Shown here: positions 1-7,793 of the stretch, piece after piece | Layout of the letters: each line of letters starts with the position of its first letter | Position numbering within the stretch: position 1 is the first letter of the stretch | Assembly (NCBI GenBank): GCA_964420455.1 | Contig: CAYQTO010000114.1 | Location: forward strand, 1-11,955 | Length of the DNA: 11,955 nucleotides | DNA from: CAYQTO01 sp964420455 | Lineage (GTDB): Bacteria; Sumerlaeota; Sumerlaeia; SLMS01 | Direction of reading: 5' to 3' | Notes under the pieces: model-generated | Told to the model about the DNA's origin: nothing | Databases searched by the model: none | The model's input: the letters and a program-made list of their open reading frames with translations, nothing else | Program-made: the position numbers and the translations under genes

Positions 1-3000
1 GAGGTTGGGCAGGCGAAAAAGGCCCTGGTCGTCGGAGCGTGTGGTGAATCGCCACCAGGGTTCGAGTGCAGGGATGCCGCTGGCGGCTGAGGAGAGGAGT
101 TCGAGGCGGAGGGGCTGGTCTGCGGCGGGGCTGCCGGCGAGGTCGAGGAGGCGGCCGGAGATGGACGCGCGGCCGGCGGCGACGCCGACGGTGGTGCTGG
201 GCCCGCGAACGCCGGCCATGCCGGTCCAGTGGGAAGTCTGGTCGGCACCCGGACCGGGCGCCTCGACGGTGATGAAGTAGTCGCCCTCGAGGAGGTTGAC
301 GGCGCGAAAGCGGGCACCGCTGACCTCGGCGTCGCGGACGGCGAGGCCAATGGCCGGCGTGTTGGTCATGTCCATGGGATAGAGAACGACGGTGCTGCGG
401 CCGACGTCGACGCCGAGGGGGGCCTGGAGGTGGCCGATGAGGGTGGAGTCGGCCCAGAGTTCGACGTTCTGTTCGGTCTCGCGATCGAGGGAGACCAGAA
501 GGTCGAGGGAGCGGGAGACGTCCCTGCCGTTGACGGTCCCTGTATAGACGAGGGTGACCCCGCCCGGCGGGAGGCCCGGGAGGGAGTAGCGGCCGCTGCG
601 GTCGGTGCGGGTGCGGCGGGACTGCTGGGTACGGCCGAGGCGGGCCTCGACCTCGATTCCCGACAGGGCGTTGCCGCGGCCGTCGCGGACCTCGCCAAAG
701 ACGCTGGCACCGCGGTCCATCAACACGTCGTCGACGACGGCGGTGTTGCCGGGGCTCACCTGGACCAGCTCGACCTTTGTGGGGAGAAACTCCGGATGGG
801 CGAAGAAGACGGTATAGACACCGGGATCGATGGGGTCGATGCGGGTGCGGCCATCGCCGCCGGTCTTGCGGCGGGGTCCGTTCTCGCCGACGCGGACCTC
901 GACATCGCGGATGGGTTCGCCGGTGGCGCTGGCGACGGTGGCCTCGACGGCGCCGCCTGCGACGAGGCGGAGGTCGCCGACGGAAACCGCCCCGGGTGAC
1001 TCGACCAGGATGTCTTCCGTCTCCACGGGCAGGTACCCGCCTGCGTTGACGCGTACCCTGTAGGTCCCCGGGGGCAGATTCCGAAGGGACCAGTTCGGGC
1101 CGTCGAAGGAGGCATTGGCGCGGACGCCGTGGCTGCGGCCGGTTCCGTCCGTATATCGCCCATCGGCGGTCACCGTATAGCGGGGCAACTCGTCCGGCCC
1201 GCCCTGGGCGCTCACCGTGCCCTCGATGCGTCCGTTGGTGGCGATCTCCAGGACGATTTCCGACTCGCCCATGTTGGGGGGGATCTCGGCGAACCACCAG
1301 TTCACACGGTGGGTGCCGCTGGTGCCGGGGACATCCGCCTCAACCTCGAGACGAAAGAGCCCCTCGCCAAGGGTGCCGAAGTAGAAGTCGCCGTTGTTGC
1401 CGAGGTTGACCCGGCCGCCTCCGCGGGTGCCGGAAAGGCCGCGGGCGAGGATGCGTCCCTTGGTCACGGGACTGCCGCGGTCGTCGACGACGCGTCCGGC
1501 GAGGGACACCGCCTGCTCGAGTTCGACCTCGACGAGGGTGTCGACCGCGTCCTCGTCCACCGTGCCGCCGGAGCCGGAGGAGATGTACCCGTCCTTGGAA
1601 ACGCCGACGCTGATGCGGCCCGGAGGAACATTGTCGAAGACGGTGAGGCCGTCCGAGGCGGTCTTGGCGGACCAGCCGGGTGGTGTGGGATCCGGAAAGT
1701 CGCGGTGCGACAGGCCGACGTTGGCGTCCGCGAGACGAGCCCCGAGCAGGTCGCGGACTTCGACGGTAACCCGACCACCCGCGCCGAGGACCACCTGGGT
1801 CTGGGCGAAGGGGCGCTCGCGGCTGAGGATGAAGACGCTGCCCTTGCCCTTCGCGTAGCCCGGGGCCCAGGCGGTCGCCTGCAGGTGGAGCTCCTCGAAG
1901 AGGGGAACGCCCTCGACGCGAAAGCGCCCGCGGTCGTCGGTGGTTGTAGAGAGCTTGCGAAGGTTCGTGCGGCCGGGGGAGCGGGGCCCGAAGAGAAACT
2001 GGACGACCGCGTCGCCGACGGTTGGACCGCGCATGGCGTGGACTTCGCCCTCGATGGTGCCGCCGCGATAGAGGGTGATCTCAACCGGCTCGGGGGTGAT
2101 GCCGATGAGGGCCTCGACGCGTGCCTGGCCTTCCTCGCCGCGGCCCCGGTGGTACCCGCCGAGGTCGGCGGAAAGTGTATAGATGCCCTGGGGAAGGTTC
2201 TCGAAACGGAAGGCCCCGGCGTCATCGGTTCGCATGTCGGTGGTCTTGCCGTCGAGGAGGCCACCGCCGAGGAGGCTCGCGATACGGACCGTTGCGGAGG
2301 CGAGGCGCTCGCCGCTGTCGCCATCGACCACGGTGCCGAGGACGTCGAGGCCGGGATAGACCTGCAGGTCGATGCCGGCGACCGGTTCCGCCTTCACCTC
2401 GACGTTTTCCCGGGGGTCGGCGACGAGGGAATCGCTGGCGATGGCAACCGTATAGACACCGGGGGGAAGGGACTCGAGGCGGTAGCGACCATCGGAGCCG
2501 GAGCGGGTGCGGAGCCGCACGTCGCGCGCGGCAACTGTGCCGATGGCGGCGACAGGCACGCCGGGGGCGGGGGCGCCGTCCAGGTGGGAGGTCACCGTGC
2601 CCTCGATGCGGCCACCGCTCACCAGATCCACCACAACCGCGGTGCTTCCGCTGCTCACGGAGAGGGGTCCCGTTTCCGCGTATCCGGGGGCCTTGGCGAG
2701 GAGCTCGTAGCTGGCGCCGGCGGGCAGTTGGCCGATTCGAAAGCGGCCGTCGGCGTCGGTGGTCGCCTTGGCGACCTCGCGGGTGCTGCCTTCGGAGGTG
2801 GGAGGCGTGCGGAGGAGGAGCTTTGCTCCCTCCACGGGTGCACCAAGGGCGCCGCGCACGAGGCCGAGGATCGACGACTCGGGCTGGAGGGCGAGCTCCA
2901 GATTCTTGCTCGGCGGGGTGGCGCTCGCCTCCGCCGGGGCGAAGCCGGCAGCCTGCACCCGAACGATCATTGGCTTGGGGGGCAACGCGCCGAGGGTGAA

Positions 3001-3780
3001 CCTGCCGTCTTTGCCCGTCGTCGCCTCTGTATAGACGACGGTGCGGGCGGCGATCCCGCCACCGGCGGAGACGAGGGTATGCTCGCGAATGGCCTCGACC
3101 CGTGCCCCGGGGAGGGGGTCCTCGCCAACCCGCACGCGGCCGGCAAGCTGCTGTTCGGGAGCGAGGACCATCGGCCGTTCCTGGGTCGTCTGTCCGGCGC
3201 GGATCTCGGTCCCGGCCCGCGATTCCGTCCCGAACCCTTTTGCCTCCGCCACGAGTGTCCACCGGCCCGGGGGAACCTCGCTGAAGACAAAGACGCCAAG
3301 GGCGTCGGTGGTGCGCGAAGGCTTGGGGGCTTCCACGCCGCCCTCGATTTCCTCCTCGTACTCGAGCCGGACCTTGGCGCCGCTGATGGCCAGCCCGGCG
3401 CGGTCGGATACCCATCCCCGGAGAACGCCGGGGCTTTGCCGGAGGGCGAGCTCGATCGGCTCGGACGTGGGCAGGTCGCCGGTTTCCGGAAAGGGGTCCT
3501 CGGGGACGGGAGTCGGGGTTGGGGTGGGGGCGAGGGCGAGGGCGTTGGCGGAAAGGTCGCGCTGGCGGGCGATGCCGACGGAGATGCTCTGGGCGCCGAA
3601 CTGAATGCGGTCCGGCACGTCGTTCTTCTCCCCTTCCGCGAAAGCGTCCTCGAACTCGGCGACTTCGATCATCGGCGATTGGAACCGTCCCATTTGGAAG
3701 AGGCCGACCAGCAGGATCACCGCGGCGATCATGAGCATGATCACGAAAGGAAGCGGCGTTCGGCGGATCGGTCCGGTCAT
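1..3780 (-). CDS. Large membrane-anchored protein with tandem carboxypeptidase-regulatory-like (Ig-fold) repeats, 3' end beyond window
   Basis: The reverse-strand frame is open from ATG at 3780-3778 to the left edge (1260 codons, no stop seen), so the C-terminus is missing. It is the only ATG between the upstream in-frame stop (TCA on the plus strand at 3868-3870) and the hydrophobic segment. No good Shine-Dalgarno precedes it. Residues 1-10 hold an Arg pair (6-7). Residues about 11-30 are a hydrophobic helix (PFVIMLMIAAVILLVGLFQM) with no lipobox cysteine, which suggests an N-in signal anchor with the rest outside the cytoplasm. A Pro/Thr spacer (APTPTPTPVP, about 84-93) follows. From about residue 118 onward there are at least ten units of roughly 80-120 residues. 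They open with patterns such as GRIEGTV, GGTIEGEV or LAGRV and close with DGRFR..LPPGxYT, typical of CarboxypepD_reg-like/Cna-B-like beta-sandwiches. Family knowledge suggests a structural, adhesive or surface-binding role, not an enzyme. No catalytic domain is visible. It is divergent from the GH31 gene. The true function is unknown. Confidence 0.88.
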   Translation of the reverse strand, partial: MTGPIRRTPLPFVIMLMIAAVILLVGLFQMGRFQSPMIEVAEFEDAFAEGEKNDVPDRIQFGAQSISVGIARQRDLSANALALAPTPTPTPVPEDPFPETGDLPTSEPIELALRQSPGVLRGWVSDRAGLAISGAKVRLEYEEEIEGGVEAPKPSRTTDALGVFVFSEVPPGRWTLVAEAKGFGTESRAGTEIRAGQTTQERPMVLAPEQQLAGRVRVGEDPLPGARVEAIREHTLVSAGGGIAARTVVYTEATTGKDGRFTLGALPPKPMIVRVQAAGFAPAEASATPPSKNLELALQPESSILGLVRGALGAPVEGAKLLLRTPPTSEGSTREVAKATTDADGRFRIGQLPAGASYELLAKAPGYAETGPLSVSSGSTAVVVDLVSGGRIEGTVTSHLDGAPAPGVPVAAIGTVAARDVRLRTRSGSDGRYRLESLPPGVYTVAIASDSLVADPRENVEVKAEPVAGIDLQVYPGLDVLGTVVDGDSGERLASATVRIASLLGGGLLDGKTTDMRTDDAGAFRFENLPQGIYTLSADLGGYHRGRGEEGQARVEALIGITPEPVEITLYRGGTIEGEVHAMRGPTVGDAVVQFLFGPRSPGRTNLRKLSTTTDDRGRFRVEGVPLFEELHLQATAWAPGYAKGKGSVFILSRERPFAQTQVVLGAGGRVTVEVRDLLGARLADANVGLSHRDFPDPTPPGWSAKTASDGLTVFDNVPPGRISVGVSKDGYISSGSGGTVDEDAVDTLVEVELEQAVSLAGRVVDDRGSPVTKGRILARGLSGTRGGGRVNLGNNGDFYFGTLGEGLFRLEVEADVPGTSGTHRVNWWFAEIPPNMGESEIVLEIATNGRIEGTVSAQGGPDELPRYTVTADGRYTDGTGRSHGVRANASFDGPNWSLRNLPPGTYRVRVNAGGYLPVETEDILVESPGAVSVGDLRLVAGGAVEATVASATGEPIRDVEVRVGENGPRRKTGGDGRTRIDPIDPGVYTVFFAHPEFLPTKVELVQVSPGNTAVVDDVLMDRGASVFGEVRDGRGNALSGIEVEARLGRTQQSRRTRTDRSGRYSLPGLPPGGVTLVYTGTVNGRDVSRSLDLLVSLDRETEQNVELWADSTLIGHLQAPLGVDVGRSTVVLYPMDMTNTPAIGLAVRDAEVSGARFRAVNLLEGDYFITVEAPGPGADQTSHWTGMAGVRGPSTTVGVAAGRASISGRLLDLAGSPAADQPLRLELLSSAASGIPALEPWWRFTTRSDDQGLFRLPNL

Positions 3781-3820
3781 GGGAGGCGGCGGTTGTCCCC
3801 GGAGATGGGGAGGACGGAGA

Positions 3821-3839
3821 CTTCCGGCGTTTCCGGAAG
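3821..3839. repeat. Inverted repeat, 7-bp arms with 5-nt loop
   Basis: The arms CTTCCGG (3821-3827) and CCGGAAG (3833-3839) are perfectly complementary around the loop CGTTT. The repeat lies 41 bp upstream of the ATG of the minus-strand repeat protein, in its likely 5' leader or promoter. No T-run follows on either strand, so it is not an intrinsic terminator. It could be an operator or a leader hairpin, and chance is possible in GC-rich DNA. Confidence 0.4.
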
Positions 3840-3912
3840 CGCAGGGCGATCCCCCCCGATGGCTCTGTCACGTCTTACGGGAAAAGGAAGAGAAACACAA
3901 CTGCAAGTGGGG

Positions 3913-3936
3913 AGACGGATTTTTCGTTGTCCGTCT
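3913..3936. repeat. Inverted repeat, 7-bp arms with 10-nt loop
   Basis: The arms AGACGGA (3913-3919) and TCCGTCT (3930-3936) flank the T-rich loop TTTTTCGTTG. It sits near the middle of the divergent region, 51 bp before the GH31 start codon. A dyad with about 17-bp centre-to-centre spacing between two promoters would suit a dimeric regulator, but no partner regulator is encoded nearby and the site occurs once. Confidence 0.35.
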
Positions 3937-3969
3937 TCCAATGCTGGGTGAACCCACCGGAATTCCAGC

Positions 3970-3975
3970 GGAGGG
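3970..3975 (+). promoter_or_regulatory. Probable ribosome binding site of the GH31 gene
   Basis: GGAGGG lies 12 nt before the ATG at 3988. The spacing is a little long, but this is the only Shine-Dalgarno-like sequence near the start, and it supports that start codon. Confidence 0.55.
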
Positions 3976-3987
3976 TGCCCCCTGCAC

Positions 3988-5967
3988 ATGACCCAGGTAC
4001 GCGGCTGGACGGTTGATTTCGCGAAACTCGGGGCGTCGATGCTCCGGGTGGCGTTCCTCCCGCCCGGGGTGGAGGGAGTGGAACCGTCGTTCGCGGTGCG
4101 CGACCCGGGGGCGTTCGATCCGGTGCGCCCGCGGCGGCGCGATGGCAGGCTTTCCTTTGAATCCGGTGGGGTGTCGGTCTCGGTTGTGGAGGACGGGCGT
4201 CCGCCGAGTCGGCGGAATCTCGAGATCTCCTGGACCCAGGGGGCGACAGCCTACCGATGGCGCCCGGGCGACATTGATCCGGACAACCTCGGGGGGGTGT
4301 ATCTGGCGCTGGACCTCATGCGCGAGGGGCTGGTGGGCGACACCGTCCGCCCCTACGATCCGATGCGCGGGTTCGATGCGCACATGGTCAGCCCGGTCCA
4401 TCTGCTCGACGGGATCAAGCGACGCCTTGCGGAGCGGTTGCCTCGGGAAAAGGCGGAAAAAAAGGCCCACGAGGAGTATGGCCGTTTTGCGGAGGGAAAG
4501 CGCCCGCGGGCCTTTCGGGGCGGCCTGCCGGAGGACCTGGCGGAGCTCGGCGCGGCGGTCCGATCCATCCCGCCCGGGTTTCTTTCCGCCCGCGGCCTCA
4601 GCATCATCCGCGATGACTCGCTGCCGTGGGATGCGGAGGCCGGATGGCCGCTCCCGCGTCCGGCCACGGCACCGGTCGTCTTGTATATCTTGAAATACGG
4701 GCATGACTTTGCCGCCGGCTTGCGCGCCCTTACCCGCCTTCTCGGGCCCATCCCCCGCCCGCCGGACTGGGTGTTGGGGACCTGGTTTTCCTGCTACCGC
4801 AAGATGGGAGAGAAGGACTTCCGCCGCGTCCACGAGGACTTCCGGTCGCGCGACCTCCCGCTCGACGTCGTCGTGGTCGACACGGACTGGCACCGGGAAT
4901 TCTGGCATGGGTTCGACTGGAACACGCGGCTGTTTCCGGATCCGGACCGCTTCGCCGCCTGGCTTCGCGAGGCCGGGCTCCGGGCCGCCTTCAACGTCCA
5001 CCCCGCCTGGATTCCCACGCGCGACTCGCGCCTTCCCGAGTTCCTTCGCCGCGCCGGCGTCGATCCCGACCCCCACGATATCGACCGGGCGCCCACCTTC
5101 TTCCAGGAAAACTGCCACCCGGTGGACTTGTTCGACCGGCACCAGGCGCGGCTGTACTTCGACATCTTTCACCGGCCGATCGAGCGTCAGGGGTGCGACA
5201 TGTGGTGGGTGGACGGGGGTCTGCCCGATCCGGCCACCCGGCGCGACGAAAGCGCCTACCTCAACGAGTTGTACAGCACCCGTGGCCGCCCGGGCGCGAG
5301 GCCCCGCACAACCGGCCGCACCAACCTGGTCCTGTCCCGGACCGCCGGCCTCGGCGCCCACCGCTCGACCCTCCACTTCACCGGCGACACCGTCGGATCC
5401 TGGAAAATCCTCGAACTTGAGGTCCGCCTGACGCCCCTCGCCGCCAACGTGCTCCTCGCCTACAGCTCCCACGACATCGGTGGATTCTATCCGGGTCCTC
5501 TGTATGCAAAGGGCAACAAGCCTCCGGTGGACCTGATGGTGCGCTGGGCGCAGTACGGCGCGCTGTCGCCCATCCTGCGGTTTCACAGCGACCACGGCAT
5601 CCGCGAGCCGTGGCGCTTTGGCGGGCGGGCACTGGCGATCATTCGGCGGTTCCTGCACCTGCGGCGCGATCTGCAGCCGCTGCTGCGGCGCCTCGCCCGC
5701 GAGGCCCATGGAACGGGGGTGTCCCTCGCGCGACCCCTCTATTACACGTTTCCCAACGAGGCGGAGGCCTGGTGCTGGCCCCTTGTCTATACACTGGGGG
5801 AGGAGGTGCTGGTAGCGCCGGTCACGCGGCCCGATGGCCGCACGACCTATTGGGTTCCCCCGGGGCGGTGGCGGCACCTGCTGCGGGAGCGCCGCATCAC
5901 CGGCCCCTGCGTGATGGAGGAGTTCGTGCCGCTGGAGGAAATGCCGGTCTACCGCCGCGAGGAGTAG
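3988..5967 (+). CDS. Glycoside hydrolase family 31 protein (alpha-glycosidase), substrate unassigned
   Basis: This 659-residue protein has GH31 architecture: an N-terminal beta-sandwich (about 1-250), a TIM barrel (about 255-560) and a short C-terminal beta domain. Family members hydrolyse alpha-linked sugars with retention. Visible markers are the barrel entry PPDWVLGTWFSCYR (258-271), the substrate-pocket stretch VVVDTDWH (295-302) and the nucleophile motif WWVDGG with D409. Further on are RTAGLGAHR (from 451), FTGDT with acid/base D467, SHDIGGF (494-500) and REPW (539-542). The WWVD and RxxGLGxHR forms resemble bacterial GH31 branches distinct from classical maltase-type enzymes, so I do not assign alpha-glucosidase, xylosidase or galactosidase activity. 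There is no signal peptide or membrane helix, so it is probably cytoplasmic. A charged Lys/Arg/Glu-rich stretch (about 143-178) is probably a helical insertion. The C-terminus ends soon after PLEEMPVYRR, with no DUF5110-type extension. It is co-directional with ftsZ, 230 bp upstream, and divergent from the repeat protein. Confidence 0.93.
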   Translation: MTQVRGWTVDFAKLGASMLRVAFLPPGVEGVEPSFAVRDPGAFDPVRPRRRDGRLSFESGGVSVSVVEDGRPPSRRNLEISWTQGATAYRWRPGDIDPDNLGGVYLALDLMREGLVGDTVRPYDPMRGFDAHMVSPVHLLDGIKRRLAERLPREKAEKKAHEEYGRFAEGKRPRAFRGGLPEDLAELGAAVRSIPPGFLSARGLSIIRDDSLPWDAEAGWPLPRPATAPVVLYILKYGHDFAAGLRALTRLLGPIPRPPDWVLGTWFSCYRKMGEKDFRRVHEDFRSRDLPLDVVVVDTDWHREFWHGFDWNTRLFPDPDRFAAWLREAGLRAAFNVHPAWIPTRDSRLPEFLRRAGVDPDPHDIDRAPTFFQENCHPVDLFDRHQARLYFDIFHRPIERQGCDMWWVDGGLPDPATRRDESAYLNELYSTRGRPGARPRTTGRTNLVLSRTAGLGAHRSTLHFTGDTVGSWKILELEVRLTPLAANVLLAYSSHDIGGFYPGPLYAKGNKPPVDLMVRWAQYGALSPILRFHSDHGIREPWRFGGRALAIIRRFLHLRRDLQPLLRRLAREAHGTGVSLARPLYYTFPNEAEAWCWPLVYTLGEEVLVAPVTRPDGRTTYWVPPGRWRHLLRERRITGPCVMEEFVPLEEMPVYRREE

Positions 5968-6197
5968 CCGCCGACACGGGGATCATCCTCGCGCCCGTCT
6001 CCCCACCGCATCGCTCCAGATTTTTCCTCCCCTTGATCCGGAAAGTATTTGACGGTGTTCGCTGGTCTGTGGGGGTTTCGGAAATGCTTGGCAGGAAAAG
6101 AGGTGCGCTGGCACCCGCGGTACTGCTGCAGGCCGCAACCCGTTCCCGTTCCTGTTGTTGTTCAATTCGCTGACCGCTCTCGCAGGAGGAAACTGCA
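5968..6197 (+). promoter_or_regulatory. GH31-ftsZ intergenic region, presumed ftsZ leader
   Basis: The 230 bp between GH31 and ftsZ contain no credible gene: the frames crossing it are short and run into neighbouring genes out of phase. There is no hairpin-plus-T-run terminator after GH31, so read-through into ftsZ is possible. A TTGACG at 6049-6054 resembles a -35 box, but nothing like TATAAT lies about 17 bp downstream. A small hairpin (GGTGC 6102-6106 with GCACC 6111-6115) is weak. Confidence 0.4.
6184..6189 (+). promoter_or_regulatory. Ribosome binding site of ftsZ
   Basis: AGGAGG lies 8 nt before the ATG at 6198, a near-ideal Shine-Dalgarno sequence and spacing. It fixes the ftsZ start and suggests efficient translation. 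Confidence 0.88.
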
Positions 6198-7715
6198 ATG
6201 CCTGACTTCGTGCTCGACCACGAACCGGCCGGGTTTGCCCGGATCAAGGTGATCGGCGTGGGGGGTGGCGGCTGCAATGCCGTCGATTCCATGTTCGATC
6301 TCGGACTTCAGAACGTCGAATTCTACGTCATCAACTCGGACTTGCAGGCGCTGAAGCGCAGCAAGTGCCCGAACCGGCTCCAGATTGGCTCGGAGCAGAC
6401 GAAGGGCCGCGGCTGTGGCGCCTCGCCGGAGCTTGGCGAGCGGTGCATGCTCGACGCCAAGGACGAGGTGCTGGACCTGCTCCAGGGCGCCGACATCGTG
6501 TTCATCACCGCGGGCCTTGGTGGCGGGACGGGTACCGGCTCCGCACCGGTGCTTGCCCAAATCGCCAAGGAACTCGGCATCCTCACGGTCTGTGTTGTCA
6601 CCAAGCCCTTCAAGTTCGAAGGACCCCGCCGAATGAAGTCGGCGGAGTGGGGCCTCGCCCGGCTGAAGGACAACTGCGACACGATGATCGTGATCAACAA
6701 CGAGCGACTCCTCGAGCACGTCGGCCCGAAGGTCGCCATGCGCGAGGCGTTCCGCATCGCGGACAACGTGCTGGCGCAGGCGGTGACGTCGATCAGCGAC
6801 CTGATCGGCACGCCGGGCCTCATCAATGTGGACTACAACGACATCCGGACGATCATGGGGGGCCGCGGCGGCGCGGTGATGGGCGTCGGCGTGGGCAAGG
6901 GAGAGAACCGCGCGGGCGAGGCGGTGAAGAAGGCCACAAGCTCGCCGCTCCTCGACAAGGTCGTGATCGACGGCGCCACCGGCGTGCTCATCTGCATCAC
7001 CGGCGGGGCGGACATGACCCTGCAGGAGGTCAGCGAGGCCACCGAGATGGTGCACGAGGCGGCGGATCCGGACGCGGAGATCATCTTTGGCGCGGTGATC
7101 GACGAGTCGCTGGAGGACCAGCTGCGGGTGACGATCATCGCGACCGGTTTCGCGGAGGACATCCAGCAGCAGCAGATGATCGGATCGTCCTCGGCGTCGT
7201 CGGGGGCCCGCTCGCCACTCACGGCCACGCGCCCGTCGCTCCGCGGCACCCAGCCCCTTCCTCCCTCGCGCCGCGAGCTCGAGGAGACGCTCCACGTAAC
7301 CCGGCGCCCCTCCACCCAGGCACCGGAAGCACCCGCCCCCGTGGGCGGCACCGCTCCCAACGGCAATGGAAACGGAAATGGCCATGGCGCCGGCGAGGAG
7401 CAGGCCGCCGGGCCCCAGCCGTCGTCGCTCCGTGATACGCTCGAGGCGATGATGCGCGATCAGGGCCATGGTGATCAGCCGGCGATCCGTGTGGCCGGCG
7501 CCGGGCGGACCAATGGAGAAGCCACCAACGGAGGAACCAACGGCGGAGGGCACCCCAACGTGCGCGCCGCCGGCCCTTCCGCCCCGGCCGCCGCAGAGAA
7601 GGACACCCCGTCGGTCAAGGTGTTCCAGCCCGGCCAGGAGGAGAAGGGCGAGGAAGACGATGCGGACTACGAGACGCCCGCGTTCCTTCGCCGCCGCCGG
7701 AGCCTGTTCGAGTAG
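6198..7715 (+). CDS. ftsZ: Cell division protein FtsZ, long-linker form
   Basis: FtsZ is the tubulin-like GTPase that polymerises into the cytokinetic Z-ring at midcell. The core covers residues about 14-321. It has KVIGVGGGGCNAV (17-29), the GTP-binding tubulin signature GGGTGTGSAP (108-117), TKPFKFEG (135-142), VINNERLL (165-172), and the catalytic T7 loop NVDYNDIRT (210-218) with its two acidic residues intact. The T3 loop is unusual: KGRGCGASPE replaces the usual GLGAGxNPE form. After the core comes a low-complexity linker of about 165 residues (about 322-488), rich in Pro, Ala, Ser and Asn-Gly repeats. It ends in DYETPAFLRRRR (490-501), the conserved C-terminal peptide that docks FtsA, SepF, ZipA or other partners. 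At 505 residues it is longer than the roughly 380-residue norm because of the linker. The start is fixed by AGGAGG 8 nt upstream. A strong terminator follows. No ftsA, ftsQ, mur or mra gene lies alongside, so it is outside a dcw cluster in this window. Confidence 0.97.
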   Translation: MPDFVLDHEPAGFARIKVIGVGGGGCNAVDSMFDLGLQNVEFYVINSDLQALKRSKCPNRLQIGSEQTKGRGCGASPELGERCMLDAKDEVLDLLQGADIVFITAGLGGGTGTGSAPVLAQIAKELGILTVCVVTKPFKFEGPRRMKSAEWGLARLKDNCDTMIVINNERLLEHVGPKVAMREAFRIADNVLAQAVTSISDLIGTPGLINVDYNDIRTIMGGRGGAVMGVGVGKGENRAGEAVKKATSSPLLDKVVIDGATGVLICITGGADMTLQEVSEATEMVHEAADPDAEIIFGAVIDESLEDQLRVTIIATGFAEDIQQQQMIGSSSASSGARSPLTATRPSLRGTQPLPPSRRELEETLHVTRRPSTQAPEAPAPVGGTAPNGNGNGNGHGAGEEQAAGPQPSSLRDTLEAMMRDQGHGDQPAIRVAGAGRTNGEATNGGTNGGGHPNVRAAGPSAPAAAEKDTPSVKVFQPGQEEKGEEDDADYETPAFLRRRRSLFE

Positions 7716-7753
7716 AGTCCTCCTGCAGCAGGGACGGCGCGAGCCGTACCAGC

Positions 7754-7793
7754 AACCCCGCCCGGTCCTCCCCCGGGCGGGGTTTCTTCATTT
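7754..7793 (+). terminator. Intrinsic terminator downstream of ftsZ
   Basis: A perfect 12-bp stem, AACCCCGCCCGG (7754-7765) with CCGGGCGGGGTT (7773-7784), encloses the 7-nt loop TCCTCCC. It is followed on the plus strand by a T-rich tail (TTTCTTCATTT, 7783-7793). It lies 38 bp after the ftsZ stop and just before the end of the convergent kinase gene. On the minus strand the hairpin lacks a proper T-run, so termination there would be weaker. Confidence 0.88.

Larger units (their letters stand above)
3781..3987. promoter_or_regulatory. Divergent intergenic region between the repeat protein and GH31 genes
   Basis: This 207-bp region must carry the 5' ends of two diverging transcripts. It includes an A/purine-rich patch around 3880-3920 that contrasts with the GC-rich coding flanks. 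I find no convincing -35/-10 pair on either strand. Two perfect 7-bp inverted repeats, listed separately, are the only clear structures. Promoter assignment is by position only. Confidence 0.5.

Noticed and set aside
2222..3871. Minus-strand frame of 549 codons shifted relative to the repeat protein
   Set aside because: Its translation is Arg/Pro-rich without domains, and it overlaps the real frame on the same strand.
1129..3951. Open frame of 940 codons on the plus strand opposite the repeat protein
   Set aside because: It is the codon-aligned antisense of the real gene. Its composition (Gly/Ala/Asp/Val-rich, no recognisable motifs) is what GC-rich antisense frames give, while the minus strand encodes clear repeats and a signal anchor.
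3945..3956. Short palindrome TGGGT-GA-ACCCA before GH31
   Set aside because: A 5-bp arm with a 2-nt loop is too short to distinguish from chance, and no T-run follows.
3868..5877. Open frame of 669 codons antisense to GH31
   Set aside because: The plus strand carries every GH31 motif and both catalytic residues. The antisense translation has no recognisable family features.
6049..6077. Sigma-70 promoter starting at TTGACG in the ftsZ leader
   Set aside because: At 16-18 bp spacing the expected -10 position is G-rich, with no match to TATAAT.
6102..6115. Hairpin GGTGC-GCTG-GCACC in the ftsZ leader
   Set aside because: The stem is only 5 bp with no T-run and no link to the ribosome binding site. 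It is noted only as weak structure.
6162..7553. Long frame antisense to ftsZ
   Set aside because: The plus strand is unmistakable FtsZ with a strong ribosome binding site. The antisense product is low-complexity His/Arg/Ala.
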